The notes under the pieces are model-generated. The model was not told the origin of the DNA, made no database searches, and saw only the letters and a program-made list of their open reading frames with translations. Source: Sunxiuqinia elliptica (lineage in GTDB: Bacteria > Bacteroidota > Bacteroidia > Bacteroidales > Prolixibacteraceae). From it: 64,000 bases of DNA. The DNA lies in NCBI RefSeq assembly GCF_900113005.1, contig NZ_FONW01000004.1, positions 186,001 through 250,000 on the forward strand, read 5' to 3'. The translations under genes and the position numbers were made by a program. Every line of letters starts with the position of its first letter. Within the stretch, counting starts at the first letter, position 1. Below are positions 28,261 through 37,699 of the stretch, piece after piece.

Positions 28261-28268
28261 CAAAGTTA
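28261..28268 (-). promoter_or_regulatory. TAnnTTTG -7 box for the haemoglobin-oxidoreductase unit
   Basis: On the minus strand TAACTTTG matches the -7 consensus, 86 bp upstream of the haemoglobin start. No good -33 TTTG sits at the preferred distance, so this is tentative. Nothing else is recognisable in the 311-bp gap 28175-28485. Confidence 0.35.
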
Positions 28269-28485
28269 CGACAGTCCAAAAGCAGATACCTATCACATTT
28301 CGACCAAATATTAAGACTTTTAAGTCTTTTTATTTCTAAAACAGATGCCTAATTGCTTCGGAAGTTCAGAAAAATCAAGAATGCTAAGGAAAAAGGTGCA
28401 AAGGCTGTCCATCCTCGTCTTCAACTTCCTTGAGGCGAATCAAGCAGATAAAACAGAAGATAGACAACCTTCTGCTAAAGAAGAA

Positions 28486-29595
28486 TTAGGAAAAGCTACG
28501 ATGTTGGTATTCAGAGGGCGACATCCCGTACCGCTCGTGAAAGCATTTTGCGAAGTAAGAAGGGCTATTGAAGCCTGTTTCATAGGCTATCTCTGCAATT
28601 TGTCCGGCCTTTTTCCCAATCTTATCAATGGCCTGGTTTAAACGGTAGTTTTTTATGAAAGCATTGGGAGACATCTCGGTTAATCGAACGATATTTCGGT
28701 ACAATTGCGACTTACTGTAGCCTAAGTTCTTTCCAAGGTCTTCCACTTGTAGGTTGGGATTCTGCCAGGCTTCTTCCATGTAATTCATCAATAGGGTCAA
28801 AAACTTCTCTTCTGTTGGACTGAGCACCAGGAACAAGCTCTCATCCACAAAAGTATTCAGGCTTTCCTGCTTATAAAGCCGCTTGATTTCATGAGAAACC
28901 ACAATGTGTTCACTGGCAATGAAGAATAGGTTCCGGGCCTGCTCAATCACATCCTCAAAGAATGGACGTTCTCCTTCAACCGGAACTCCTGCACTAATCC
29001 CAATTTTAAGGTGTCCCCGCTCACAAGGGGCATTTTCGGCCCAAGTCTCAAAAGTGGAATAAAGCTCAAGGGCACACAAAACTGCTTGAGAAACTGACTG
29101 AAAAGACACCAAAAAATAATCTTTTTCCTGGCTTGCAATGGTTCCATCAAAGTTGGCGATAATTCCTCCCAGTGTTTGCATGCAAGTTAAAAGCCCTCTT
29201 TCTTCCATTGGCCCGTAACGATCACCTACCTCACCAATAATAAACCCAACTGCCATAATGAAACGGAAGGCCGAATCATCAATGATCGTTAAATGATCAT
29301 CCGTTTCACTTACCGGATCTTTAATTCGCCCCAGAAAAGACTCAACCACCTGAGCATTAACTTCAATAATTTGATTGGGAACTTCGCCATGAGCGGTATT
29401 GTGCATGGCAATGATATTTTTTTTTGAAGGTGCTTCAATCAAGCAAAATGCCATTTTTCGATCTTCGTCAAACCAATAGGTTAATCCCCGACAGCCAAAC
29501 TGGTCCTGAATCTTTAAATCCTGCTGATGCAACTGAGCAACATGCGCTGCGGTTACGTTTTCTGACACATCGTGGCGATCCATAAAAATAGGCAT
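28486..29595 (-). CDS. Three-domain regulator: DUF4242 (nickel-binding-like) - cyclase-like - AraC HTH
   Basis: 369 residues. The first 90 residues (MPIFMDRHDVSENVTAAHVA ... KMAFCLIEAPSKKNIIAMHN) match DUF4242, the SCO4226-like nickel-binding domain. Residues about 145-225 resemble a degenerate class III nucleotide-cyclase catalytic domain (IANFDGTIASQEKDYFLVSF, then HLKIGISAGVPVEGE). The last 100 residues are an AraC/XylS double helix-turn-helix (VEDLGKNLGYSKSQLYRNI, AYETGFNSPSYFAKCFHERY). Upstream of the haemoglobin gene on the same strand, 311 bp away, it is a good candidate regulator for it. A metal or small-molecule input to the AraC domain is inferred, not shown. Confidence 0.78.
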   Translation of the reverse strand: MPIFMDRHDVSENVTAAHVAQLHQQDLKIQDQFGCRGLTYWFDEDRKMAFCLIEAPSKKNIIAMHNTAHGEVPNQIIEVNAQVVESFLGRIKDPVSETDDHLTIIDDSAFRFIMAVGFIIGEVGDRYGPMEERGLLTCMQTLGGIIANFDGTIASQEKDYFLVSFQSVSQAVLCALELYSTFETWAENAPCERGHLKIGISAGVPVEGERPFFEDVIEQARNLFFIASEHIVVSHEIKRLYKQESLNTFVDESLFLVLSPTEEKFLTLLMNYMEEAWQNPNLQVEDLGKNLGYSKSQLYRNIVRLTEMSPNAFIKNYRLNQAIDKIGKKAGQIAEIAYETGFNSPSYFAKCFHERYGMSPSEYQHRSFS

Positions 29596-29728
29596 ATCAC
29601 AAAGCTTTAATCGTTAGCAATTTCTTTTCACTTCATTTATACCGTATTTAAATCAAAATAGTTCTAACAACATCTTCTCATAGAGAAAAAGAAAACGATG
29701 CATCAATACTTTGCAGACAGGTGAATAC

Positions 29729-30385
29729 CTATAATTCTGAAACTTCAGAGCCAAATAGCTCGCTTTCAATGAGCAGGCAAATGGTATGATAAACGGGTAG
29801 ATGATATTCCTGAACCAAGCGTGTAGAAGTAGCCGGAACACGAATTAGTACATCGCAGCAAGCAACCATTTGGCCCCCCGTTTCTCCCGTCAACCCAATT
29901 GTTTTTAACGACTTGGCACGAGCTACCAGCAAGGCATCGAGCACATTGCGGGAATTACCGGAACTACTTATTGCCAGCAGCACATCGTTGGCTTGTCCGT
30001 ATCCCATGATTTGTTGGGCATAGATCAGGTCTCCCGACAGATCATTGCTAATGGCCGTCAATAAAGCGGTGTTGCTGGCTAATGAAATGGCTGACACACC
30101 TTGCTGCAGGGTTTTAGCCAAAAAAGTGCCCCGCTGCTCATCCATTTTTTTCAATTTATGCTGAAAGGAAGTTGATAGTGGCCGTTTGGCCTCAAAGCTT
30201 TTAACCAATTCGCCTACCAGATGATTGGTATCCGAAGCGCTTCCGCCATTCCCGCACAACAACAGCTTGTTTCCTTGCCGAAAAGAGTGAACCAACAAAG
30301 AAGCTGCCTCGGAAATAGCAGGCCCCTGCGATTCCAACTCCGGATAACGGTTTATCAGCTCTTTTAAGGCAGGATGATCATTCAT
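29729..30385 (-). CDS. SIS-domain phosphosugar isomerase (GmhA-like)
   Basis: 219 residues from MNDHPALKELI, whose ATG overlaps the stop of the ROK kinase gene (ATGA), so translation is probably coupled. SIS signatures: KLLLCGNGGSASDTNHLVGE and VLLAISSSGNSRNVLDAL, with the glycine-rich phosphosugar loop and a later LTGETGGQMVACCDVLIRVP. Overall it resembles sedoheptulose-7-phosphate isomerase GmhA, but with the kinase next to it a ketose/aldose phosphate of a catabolic aminosugar is equally likely. Last gene of the leftward operon starting at 33916. Confidence 0.87.
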   Translation of the reverse strand: MNDHPALKELINRYPELESQGPAISEAASLLVHSFRQGNKLLLCGNGGSASDTNHLVGELVKSFEAKRPLSTSFQHKLKKMDEQRGTFLAKTLQQGVSAISLASNTALLTAISNDLSGDLIYAQQIMGYGQANDVLLAISSSGNSRNVLDALLVARAKSLKTIGLTGETGGQMVACCDVLIRVPATSTRLVQEYHLPVYHTICLLIESELFGSEVSEL

Positions 30386-31371
30386 TCGGCTGACATTTGC
30401 TGGTTGGAGTAAATGGCCACACACAAGGCCGCAAAATCGCCAATAGCTTCACCCAAAGCGGCAGGTTTCACCTGGCAAACACGCCAAGCTCCGGGGATGG
30501 CCTCTTCCTGTAAAATTCGATCAACAAAGGGCTTGAACAGCGATTCATTTCGCGCATAAATGCTGCCAATAACAATACACTCCGGGTTCAGAATATCAAC
30601 CAATACAGCCAATCCTCTCCCTAGGAATTCTCCTGAAATCCGAATAATATCCAGCGCCAAAGCATCTCCCTCAGCCGCAGCTAAAGCAACCGTTTTTGCA
30701 CCCAGGCCTTCCCACTCTTCCTCATTCCGACAAAAGGCAACATCGTTTCCTTGCTCCCAGCTGTCGCGCACCATCTTTTGAGCCAGCTGGGCAATTCCTC
30801 CGCCACTGCAAAAACCTTCAAACGATCCAGCCTTTCCAAAGCCAACAGGACCTTGATCAGCCAAGCGGATATGCCCAACTTCACCGCCCAAGTCATTGGT
30901 TCCGGCGTAAAGCTGCCCATTCAAAATTAAGCCAGCACCCATACCCGTCCCAAAAGTCAGAAACACCATGTTACGTGCTCCCTGACCTGCTCCCATCATC
31001 CACTCAGCCAATGCGCCGGCATTCGCGTCATTCTGCAAGGCAGTCGGAATACCATATTGCTTGCGAAACCAATCGGTAATGGGAACCTCATCCCATCCCG
31101 GCAAGTTCGGCGGCGATTTAATCACCCCTTGAACAGAGTCTAAAGGGCCTCCACAACTGATTCCAATGCTTACAAATTGATCTTTCGGGAATGCCGTAAA
31201 CAGGTTCTCAATATGACGATGAAACTCCTGCAGTACTTCCTCATAACCTCGCTCCTGTGTTCGCGTTGGAAACTGCACCTTCTTCAGCACTTCAAATTTG
31301 GCATTGCCAACCACCACCGCACATTTAGTTCCTCCAATATCAATTCCCAAGTAATACCTTGAATTTTCCAT
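30382..31371 (-). CDS. ROK-family sugar kinase
   Basis: 329 residues. The N-terminal phosphate-binding motif is YYLGIDIGGTKCAVVV. The catalytic Asp lies in ALQNDANAGALAEWMMGAG, with LTFGTGMGAGLILNG and GEVGHIRLADQGPVGFGKAG following. The usual zinc-binding CxCGxxGCxE segment is absent: this stretch is replaced by GSFEGFCSGGGIA, as in some glucokinase-type ROKs. It would phosphorylate a hexose or N-acetylhexosamine (for example ManNAc or GlcNAc) using ATP. The SIS gene overlaps it and the esterase lies upstream, so it belongs to the leftward catabolic operon. Confidence 0.9.
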   Translation of the reverse strand: MENSRYYLGIDIGGTKCAVVVGNAKFEVLKKVQFPTRTQERGYEEVLQEFHRHIENLFTAFPKDQFVSIGISCGGPLDSVQGVIKSPPNLPGWDEVPITDWFRKQYGIPTALQNDANAGALAEWMMGAGQGARNMVFLTFGTGMGAGLILNGQLYAGTNDLGGEVGHIRLADQGPVGFGKAGSFEGFCSGGGIAQLAQKMVRDSWEQGNDVAFCRNEEEWEGLGAKTVALAAAEGDALALDIIRISGEFLGRGLAVLVDILNPECIVIGSIYARNESLFKPFVDRILQEEAIPGAWRVCQVKPAALGEAIGDFAALCVAIYSNQQMSAE

Positions 31372-31401
31372 AATCCGTTTAGTTGATTAGCTTGCAATTC
31401 G

Positions 31402-32601
31402 TTATTTCGAATCTGTTCCCCAAATTCCCAGGTAATCCATCACCGCCTGGTTGCCTTTCAAGGCATTTGCAGGCAATGGATTGTCGGCTGAATAAACCCG
31501 TAATTCGTCAGGTTGAAAGACATGCACGAAACGTTCATCAAAACCATTCTTATAGGGTAGCTTGTTCAATTTCAGTTTAAGGTGGTGTGCAAAGAAGTTA
31601 TAGGCAGCAGCACGTTTCGAGGGGCCATAGTCGTGTTTCTCGAGCGGCAGGTGTACATGCTCCACCCGATGAGGAACACCATAAGCCTCATAAACACGTT
31701 TGACGTAAGGGAATTCAATAGCTGGGGTATTTCGGGTCCAGTCGGCTCCATTGGAGATGAGCAACAAGGGACGAGGAGCGCACAGAGCAGCAATCTCCAC
31801 ATTGTTGGTCTGATGATCAGCACTTTTGTGTACCGGCATTCCACTTTCGCAGACACAACCGCCAAAGAAATGGGCTGACACCTGAACCACCGGAGCAGCC
31901 ACTGTTATGCGATTGTCAATAGCGGTCAACATAAAAGACTGTGTTCCACCACCAGAGCCTCCGGTTATCCCTACGCGCTCGGCATCCACATCCGCTCGCG
32001 ATAAAAGGTAGTCCAACACGCGCTGACTGTTGTATGTTTGCAAAACCAAGGCAATCGGAATATCGTGCGTGACCTGTTTCGAATCGGCAAAACCAACCAT
32101 ATCGTAAGCAAACACCACCGCCCCCATCCGCGCGAATGCTGCCGCCCGGGTTTGTACATCCTCTTTTAATCGTTTATCAGGTAAATGTCCATGCGGACAA
32201 AGAATAGCTGCACATTTTCCATTCAAGTCAACTGGTCGGTACAAATTACCAGTAATGTAAAAGCCAGGAAAACTCTCCAGTACAATATTTTCAACCCAAT
32301 AGCCATCCATTTTCCGTGCATGGCTTATTCGAACGTTAAACTCGCTACTTCTGGGAGGCATTTGATCCAGCTGCATGCCTTCGATAAGCCCTTGTTTAAT
32401 ACGATTTGCCCGCTTTTCCCACGAAGCCTGATCATGCCACTCCTGCTGAAATATAGCCATCATTTCTGCACCTTCATCTTCGGTCCAATAACGTCCTTGG
32501 CACAACATATTGTCCTGTGCTTTCAATTGCTGTCCAGCACCTGTTATTAATGCTAAAAGAATGATCATGCCACTTTGTTTTAACCAGTTCGTTCGATTCA
32601 T
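31402..32601 (-). CDS. Secreted alpha/beta hydrolase, acetyl-xylan-esterase-like
   Basis: 399 residues with a signal peptide ending LKAQ. The hydrolase core has AAILCPHGHLPDKR, VVFAYDMVGFADSKQ and the nucleophile elbow GITGGSGGGTQSF (Ser in GGSGG). A later His is in LPLEKHDYGPSKRAA, and Cys-rich FFGGCVCESGMPV may hold a disulfide. Family members remove acetyl or other ester groups from carbohydrates. In this operon it would trim glycans outside the cytoplasm before uptake. Substrate not determined. Confidence 0.8.
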   Translation of the reverse strand: MNRTNWLKQSGMIILLALITGAGQQLKAQDNMLCQGRYWTEDEGAEMMAIFQQEWHDQASWEKRANRIKQGLIEGMQLDQMPPRSSEFNVRISHARKMDGYWVENIVLESFPGFYITGNLYRPVDLNGKCAAILCPHGHLPDKRLKEDVQTRAAAFARMGAVVFAYDMVGFADSKQVTHDIPIALVLQTYNSQRVLDYLLSRADVDAERVGITGGSGGGTQSFMLTAIDNRITVAAPVVQVSAHFFGGCVCESGMPVHKSADHQTNNVEIAALCAPRPLLLISNGADWTRNTPAIEFPYVKRVYEAYGVPHRVEHVHLPLEKHDYGPSKRAAAYNFFAHHLKLKLNKLPYKNGFDERFVHVFQPDELRVYSADNPLPANALKGNQAVMDYLGIWGTDSK

Positions 32602-32629
32602 GGTATTGAAGTTTAGGTGTTTGTTTGAT

Positions 32630-33214
32630 CTATTTCAGGTTCCAGGTACATGGGCCGAGCTCAAATTCAGAAAAGGAAGCTTGAAAACTTCCGGATGTGG
32701 GGCTGCAAGCATAAACACCAATTCGGGCTTTTATTGTTTCCAACTTAAAATGGAACAGACGCATTTGTTTGAACAACTTTCCATCCTCCGAATTTTCAAG
32801 ATAAAAATCATTGCCGCGCCGACTCAAGCGGTACCACATCTCCCTCTCCGAAGCAGGAATATCAGTACTGCTCCAATCCGAATACCCCTGTTGCGTCAAT
32901 ACGGCTCCCAAATGCGCATGGTCCCGGGAAATGAGCTCAACCGAAGCTTTCAGCCATTGCTCGCTATTTTGATACATCACGATCCCACACTGGTCGTACA
33001 AAGACTCCGCATTAGGATAAGCTGTTTTTAACTGGAATGAAAAGTCGCCGGTGACCTCCGTTACGAAAAGCGAAGCACTATCGTGCCGAAAGCCATAACC
33101 CGTACGTTGCCACAAATCAGTCTGCGGTTTGGTCTGCCAACAAACCTCTTGCTCCTCAATCGAAAACTCATCAGGCGGGTTGATCCAGTAAAAATCGGAG
33201 AATAGTTGTTTCAT
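32630..33214 (-). CDS. DUF1349 domain protein
   Basis: 194 residues, no signal peptide. It shows the jelly-roll (concanavalin-like) DUF1349 pattern: QTKPQTDLWQRTGYGFRHD, GDFSFQLKTAYPNAESLYDQ with CGIVMYQNSEQWLKASVE, and WYRLSRRGNDFYLENSEDG. DUF1349 proteins bind or act on sugars in unknown ways. It lies between the HAD gene and the esterase gene, 30 bp and 28 bp away, in the leftward operon. Confidence 0.82.
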   Translation of the reverse strand: MKQLFSDFYWINPPDEFSIEEQEVCWQTKPQTDLWQRTGYGFRHDSASLFVTEVTGDFSFQLKTAYPNAESLYDQCGIVMYQNSEQWLKASVELISRDHAHLGAVLTQQGYSDWSSTDIPASEREMWYRLSRRGNDFYLENSEDGKLFKQMRLFHFKLETIKARIGVYACSPTSGSFQASFSEFELGPCTWNLK

Positions 33215-33244
33215 TCAGTTATGATTAGGTTGTCAATTCATTGC

Positions 33245-33916
33245 TCAGGATCCTCGATCGATTACTGTCGTCACGAGTTCCTCAAGTTCAGCATAATCGT
33301 AAATAATCCGGTCAGCTAAGGAATGATCTTGTCCTTCGCTGCTGGCACCGGCGTAGGCCACACAATACATGCCGGCGGCCTTCGCGGCTCGAACACCATT
33401 TGTTGAATCTTCGATCACCATGCAGTCTTCCGGTGGTGTTTGCAGCAACTGTGCCGCATATAAAAAAACATCAGGTGCTGGTTTACTTTTTCCAACAACA
33501 CTGCTACTTACAACATGCTCGAAGAAACTCCGCAAACCCGATTTCTCCATAACAATATCAATGGTTCCCACGCTGGATGATGAAGCCACAGCCATCGGTA
33601 TTCCTTGTTTCTTGATCTGTTTTAGAAACGAAACTAAACCTGACATCGGTTCCATGTATGGTAACCCCGAAAAATACAAATGAGTTTCCCGGTTTTGCAT
33701 AGCCACCATTTCCTCCAACTCCAGATCAAGTTGCTTATTCTCAATTATCCTGGACCACATCACATCGGTGGCTGTTCCCATAAAATGAGCATGCTCTTCC
33801 TGCGAGATCGGGATTTGCATTTTTTCAAACATCCGTCTTTCCGACCGGATATGATGCGGTTCACTATCAACCAATACCCCATCCATATCAAAAATTATGG
33901 CTTTTGCTGAAATCAT
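33245..33916 (-). CDS. HAD-family phosphatase (beta-phosphoglucomutase-like)
   Basis: 223 residues from MISAKAIIFDMDGVLVDSEP; the Asp nucleophile and acid/base Asp are in FDMDG. Motif II is SSS (AVASSSSVGT), motif III includes GKSKPAPDVFLYA and the metal-binding motif is VIEDSTNGVRAA. The cap domain after residue 18 is subclass I. Members hydrolyse or isomerise sugar phosphates. The in-frame ATG at 33976 would add 20 hydrophobic residues without homology. First gene of the leftward operon 33916-29729. Confidence 0.9.
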   Translation of the reverse strand: MISAKAIIFDMDGVLVDSEPHHIRSERRMFEKMQIPISQEEHAHFMGTATDVMWSRIIENKQLDLELEEMVAMQNRETHLYFSGLPYMEPMSGLVSFLKQIKKQGIPMAVASSSSVGTIDIVMEKSGLRSFFEHVVSSSVVGKSKPAPDVFLYAAQLLQTPPEDCMVIEDSTNGVRAAKAAGMYCVAYAGASSEGQDHSLADRIIYDYAELEELVTTVIDRGS

Positions 33917-34206
33917 ATCGATAAAAATTAAGCTGTTTTCTTTTACTTTAAAAAATAGCCAGCAAATCGGGAACAATCAAAAAAACAAAAGATTACGTTC
34001 CTAAACCTCACATTTGTTGGCTGTTTTCAATACAATATTAACTTGAGGAAGTTAAGCCGGATTAAGTAGAAAAGCAAACCCGTCACCAACGTGCTCATTA
34101 ACAGAATAAATTAAGAAATAAATTCAGACAAACGACAAACAACAATTGGTGCAATAACGTCAAAACCTTTAAAGAGAGCCAATAACTAAACTGTTGATTT
34201 TGTCAA

Positions 34207-35058
34207 CTACTTAAAGTCCTTTCGGTATTCAGAAGGTGTTTTTTGCATAATAACTTTAAAATAATGGTTGAAATTTGCCAGATTGTTATAACCACATTCA
34301 TAACAAATCTGGGTAATGGGCTTATCCGTCTCAGCCAAAAGCTTGGCAGCAATACCAATCCGCACACTTTTCACATACTCCATAAAAGTTTGATTGGTTT
34401 TCTTTTTAAAATAACGGCAAAACGAACTGGGCTCCATAAAAACCAGTTTCGAAGCCTCTTTCAGGTTTATCCCTTCCTGAATGTTCTGAAAAACATACTC
34501 GTAGATCTTATTGATCTGATCCCGATCCTTATCATACGAACTGGGCAACGAAGAAGGTAAAGCCAGAAATTCACGATCTTCAATCTTCAGCAAAAGATTA
34601 AACACCTTCAACAGGCCAATGTAACGTTCAAGCCCTTTCAAGTCAACCATTCGCTTTAAAGTTGCTGCCACCCGCTCTGTTTTTGGCCCTTTAAATAAAA
34701 TTCCACTATCTGCCTTTTTCAGCAGTTCAATGACATCTTCCAATTCCGGAATATTGAAAAAATCAGAACTGATGATGTTCTCATAAAAGTGTGTTACAAT
34801 GCATTCCGGCTCCTTATCCTTTTCCGTTTCCAAGACCTCCCAGCAATGTGAAATATTGGGTCCCAGCAAGACCAAATCGCCGGGTGTATAACTCGAAATA
34901 TGGTTTCCCACGATCCGTCGGCCTGCCCCTTCGGTAATCAGGTTTAGCTCAAAATTTTTATGGGAATGCATCTGATCCGAATTGGGATCCATTTGAAGAC
35001 GCCGGGTGATGAAGGAGTGTTTGTGGGGAACAAAGATCTTTTCATAGACAAATTCCAT
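34207..35058 (-). CDS. AraC-family regulator with cupin sensor domain
   Basis: 283 residues. The N-terminal half is a cupin (MHSHKNFELNLITEGAGRRI, then YTPGDLVLLGPNISHCWEVL). The C-terminal double helix-turn-helix has NLKEASKLVFMEPSSFCRYF and QICYECGYNNLANFNHYFKV. It is divergent from the lyase-transporter operon and also upstream of the HAD operon, so it could control both. The ligand is presumably a sugar of the pathway. Confidence 0.93.
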   Translation of the reverse strand: MEFVYEKIFVPHKHSFITRRLQMDPNSDQMHSHKNFELNLITEGAGRRIVGNHISSYTPGDLVLLGPNISHCWEVLETEKDKEPECIVTHFYENIISSDFFNIPELEDVIELLKKADSGILFKGPKTERVAATLKRMVDLKGLERYIGLLKVFNLLLKIEDREFLALPSSLPSSYDKDRDQINKIYEYVFQNIQEGINLKEASKLVFMEPSSFCRYFKKKTNQTFMEYVKSVRIGIAAKLLAETDKPITQICYECGYNNLANFNHYFKVIMQKTPSEYRKDFK

Positions 35059-35083
35059 AATACACTTTTTTAACCGTTCCTAA

Positions 35084-35091
35084 CAAATATA
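35084..35091 (-). promoter_or_regulatory. TAnnTTTG -7 box for the AraC regulator
   Basis: TATATTTG on the minus strand, 26 bp upstream of the regulator start and within the 183-bp divergent intergenic region. No clear -33 partner was found. Confidence 0.35.
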
Positions 35092-35241
35092 GGCAATTAT
35101 TGGAAAGGTTCAGGTCAATATTCAATGTAAAACAAACAAGATACACTAAGCAATTGGTTGCTGATTGCAGTTCCTTTGTATACATGGATTGCAAAATCCC
35201 CAATTATTTTAACAGAAGCTTTAACACCTTTTTAAATCAAT

Positions 35242-36147
35242 ATGAAATTACCATTAACCGGAGTGATCCCACCAATTGTAACCCCTCTGCTTAGCGATAC
35301 CGAACTGGACATAGCAGGATTGGAGAAGTTGATTGAACACCTCATTGCTGGCGGTGTTCATGGCGTGTTTCTGTTGGGAACGACAGGCGAAGGTCCCAAC
35401 TTAAGTTATGAGCTGCGAAAAGCGTTTGTAAGAAAAGCTTGCCAACTAGTTAATAAGCGTATTCCGGTAGTAGTAGGAATTACGGATACCTCAATTACCG
35501 GATCGTTGGAAGTTGCCGAAGTAGCTTATGAAGCAGGAGCCGATGCCCTTGTTATTTCAACCCCTTACTACGTTCCCATGTCGCAGGAAGAAATGGTGGC
35601 CTACCTACGCTACCTGGTTCCATTGCTTCCACTACCTTTTATGTTATACAATATGCCTTCTTGTACTAAAATGCATATGTCGTTAAACACAGTAAGAAAA
35701 GCCAAAGAGCTGGGAGCTATAGGAATCAAGGACAGTTCAGGCGATTTGGCCTACCTGTACTCCTTAATCGAAGAGTTTAAAGATTCTCCTGAATTTTCTA
35801 TCATTGTAGGAACTGAACTATTCATTCCTGAAACAATGATCAATGGCGGGCATGGTGCTGTTCCGGGAGGAGCCAACCTCTTTCCCCAACTTTTTGTTGA
35901 CTTATACGATGCCAGCAAAAAGAAAGATCCGAAAGCAATTGCTGCATTCCGCGAAAAAATCATTCAAATTGAAGATAAGGTTTACAATGTCGGGCATGAA
36001 GGTTCAAAGTACATTAAGAGTATTAAATGTGCCCTTTCCATCATGGGAATCTGCAATGGGTTTGTTGCCATGCCTTTCCGGCAATTTGGCCCCGAACAAC
36101 AAAAGCAGCTGGCAGCCAACCTACAGGAAATGGCAAGCAAGAACTAA
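35242..36147 (+). CDS. Dihydrodipicolinate synthase / N-acetylneuraminate lyase family aldolase
   Basis: 301 residues, TIM-barrel class I aldolase. It shows GVIPPIVTPL, the phosphate/carboxylate loop LLGTTGEGPNLSYE, the Tyr in LYNMPSCTKMHM and the Schiff-base Lys in GAIGIKDSSGD. The 'GTTGEGP' form lies between DapA and NanA subgroups. Its place next to a sodium symporter, sialidase-like protein and ROK kinase favours catabolic cleavage of a 2-keto-3-deoxy or sialic-type acid over lysine biosynthesis (inference). First gene of the rightward operon, 33 bp before the symporter. Confidence 0.88.
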   Translation: MKLPLTGVIPPIVTPLLSDTELDIAGLEKLIEHLIAGGVHGVFLLGTTGEGPNLSYELRKAFVRKACQLVNKRIPVVVGITDTSITGSLEVAEVAYEAGADALVISTPYYVPMSQEEMVAYLRYLVPLLPLPFMLYNMPSCTKMHMSLNTVRKAKELGAIGIKDSSGDLAYLYSLIEEFKDSPEFSIIVGTELFIPETMINGGHGAVPGGANLFPQLFVDLYDASKKKDPKAIAAFREKIIQIEDKVYNVGHEGSKYIKSIKCALSIMGICNGFVAMPFRQFGPEQQKQLAANLQEMASKN

Positions 36148-36180
36148 ATGGTATAAACCAACCCAACTAAAAAACGACTT

Positions 36181-37680
36181 ATGAACTTACCGGTTATCGA
36201 CCTGATTGTTTTTATCATTATAACCCTTGGAAACGTCATTTTTGGAGCCAGCTTTTTCCTAAGAAATAAAACATCGGATCAGTTTACTTCCGGCGGAGGC
36301 AAGTTGCCGGCCTGGGTAGTGGGCATGTCCATATTTGCCACTTTTGTGAGTAGCATTAGTTTCTTGGCACTGCCCGGCAAAGCCTATATGTCCAACTGGA
36401 ATGCTTTGGTTTTTAGCTTTGCCATCCCGGTGGCTGCGATTCTTGCGTCCCGCTTTTTTGTTCCGCTGTACCGCGGCCTTGGCAGCATTTCAGCCTACAA
36501 CTATCTGGAAGTACGCTTTGGGAGCTGGGCCCGCATTTATGCTTCAACCTGTTACATTTTAACGCAAATGATGCGAACTGGGGCCATTCTGCTACTCTTG
36601 GCACTCCCCCTCAACGCCTTATTTGGCTGGAACATCAAAACCATCATCATTGTCACCGGCATTGCTGTGACCGTTTATTCCATGATGGGAGGAATTCAGG
36701 CGGTGATCTGGACCGATGCCATTCAGGGAATCATCCTGATTATTGGAGCTTTGGTTTGTGCAGCTGTGTTAACCTTTTCCATGCCGGAAGGGCCGGCACA
36801 GGTATTTGAAATTGCTGCAGCCAACGATAAACTTAGTTTGGGCAGCTTTGGCTCCAGTCTGGCCGACTCCACCTTTTGGGTTGTGCTCATTTACGGACTG
36901 TTTATCAACCTGCAAAACTATGGCATCGACCAAAACTTTGTTCAGCGCTACATGACTACCAGCTCCAATAAAAAAGCCCAATCATCGGCTTTATTTGGCG
37001 CCTTACTGTATGTTCCTGTTTCGCTGGTCTTCTTCTACATCGGAACCGCCTTGTATTCGTACTATACCGCCCAGCCCAACCTCTTACCCGCCGAACTGCA
37101 AGATCCCAGTGCCGGCGACAAGGTATTTCCTTATTTCATTGTGAATGGGCTTCCCCGTGGCATCACTGGCTTGCTCATTGCCTCTATTTTTGCGGCTGGA
37201 ATGAGTACGGTATCAACCAGCTTGAACAGCACCGCCACCATTGTTTTGTCCGACTACTACCAACGCTACATCAACAAGCAAGCCTCTGAGAAATCATCGA
37301 TGACTGTGCTTTACATTTCATCGATCGTTTTTGGAAGCCTTGGGGTCATTATCTCCTTGACACTTGTTGGTGTTGAAAGTGTTCTGGATGCCTGGTGGTC
37401 CTTAGCCTCCATTTTTAGCGGCGGCATGCTCGGCCTTTTTTTACTGGCATTTATGTCGAAAAAAGTACGCAACATTGACGCACTCATTGGGGTTATTTTG
37501 GGTGTTCTGGTGATCGTTTGGATGAGCCTGTCGCCCCTCTATTTCAATGATGAAGATCTCTTGGCTTTTCGAAGCCCTTTCCATAGTAATCTAACCATTG
37601 TTATTGGTACGCTCGTTATTTTCCTTGTTGGCTTTCTGAGTATGAAGCTATTCAACAAGAAACAAACTCAATCTGTTTAA
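36181..37680 (+). CDS. Sodium:solute symporter (SSS family)
   Basis: 499 residues with about 13 predicted membrane helices. The start reads VIDLIVFIIITLGNVIFGAS, the conserved early core SFFLRNKTSDQFTSGGGKLP with WVVGMSIFATFVSSISFLA, and the later ASIFAAGMSTVSTSLNSTAT holds the sodium-site Ser/Thr residues. SSS members include sialic-acid (SiaT), myo-inositol and sugar importers. In this operon it probably imports the acid cleaved by the adjacent lyase. Confidence 0.93.
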   Translation: MNLPVIDLIVFIIITLGNVIFGASFFLRNKTSDQFTSGGGKLPAWVVGMSIFATFVSSISFLALPGKAYMSNWNALVFSFAIPVAAILASRFFVPLYRGLGSISAYNYLEVRFGSWARIYASTCYILTQMMRTGAILLLLALPLNALFGWNIKTIIIVTGIAVTVYSMMGGIQAVIWTDAIQGIILIIGALVCAAVLTFSMPEGPAQVFEIAAANDKLSLGSFGSSLADSTFWVVLIYGLFINLQNYGIDQNFVQRYMTTSSNKKAQSSALFGALLYVPVSLVFFYIGTALYSYYTAQPNLLPAELQDPSAGDKVFPYFIVNGLPRGITGLLIASIFAAGMSTVSTSLNSTATIVLSDYYQRYINKQASEKSSMTVLYISSIVFGSLGVIISLTLVGVESVLDAWWSLASIFSGGMLGLFLLAFMSKKVRNIDALIGVILGVLVIVWMSLSPLYFNDEDLLAFRSPFHSNLTIVIGTLVIFLVGFLSMKLFNKKQTQSV

Positions 37681-37699
37681 CTGATTAATAAACTGAACA

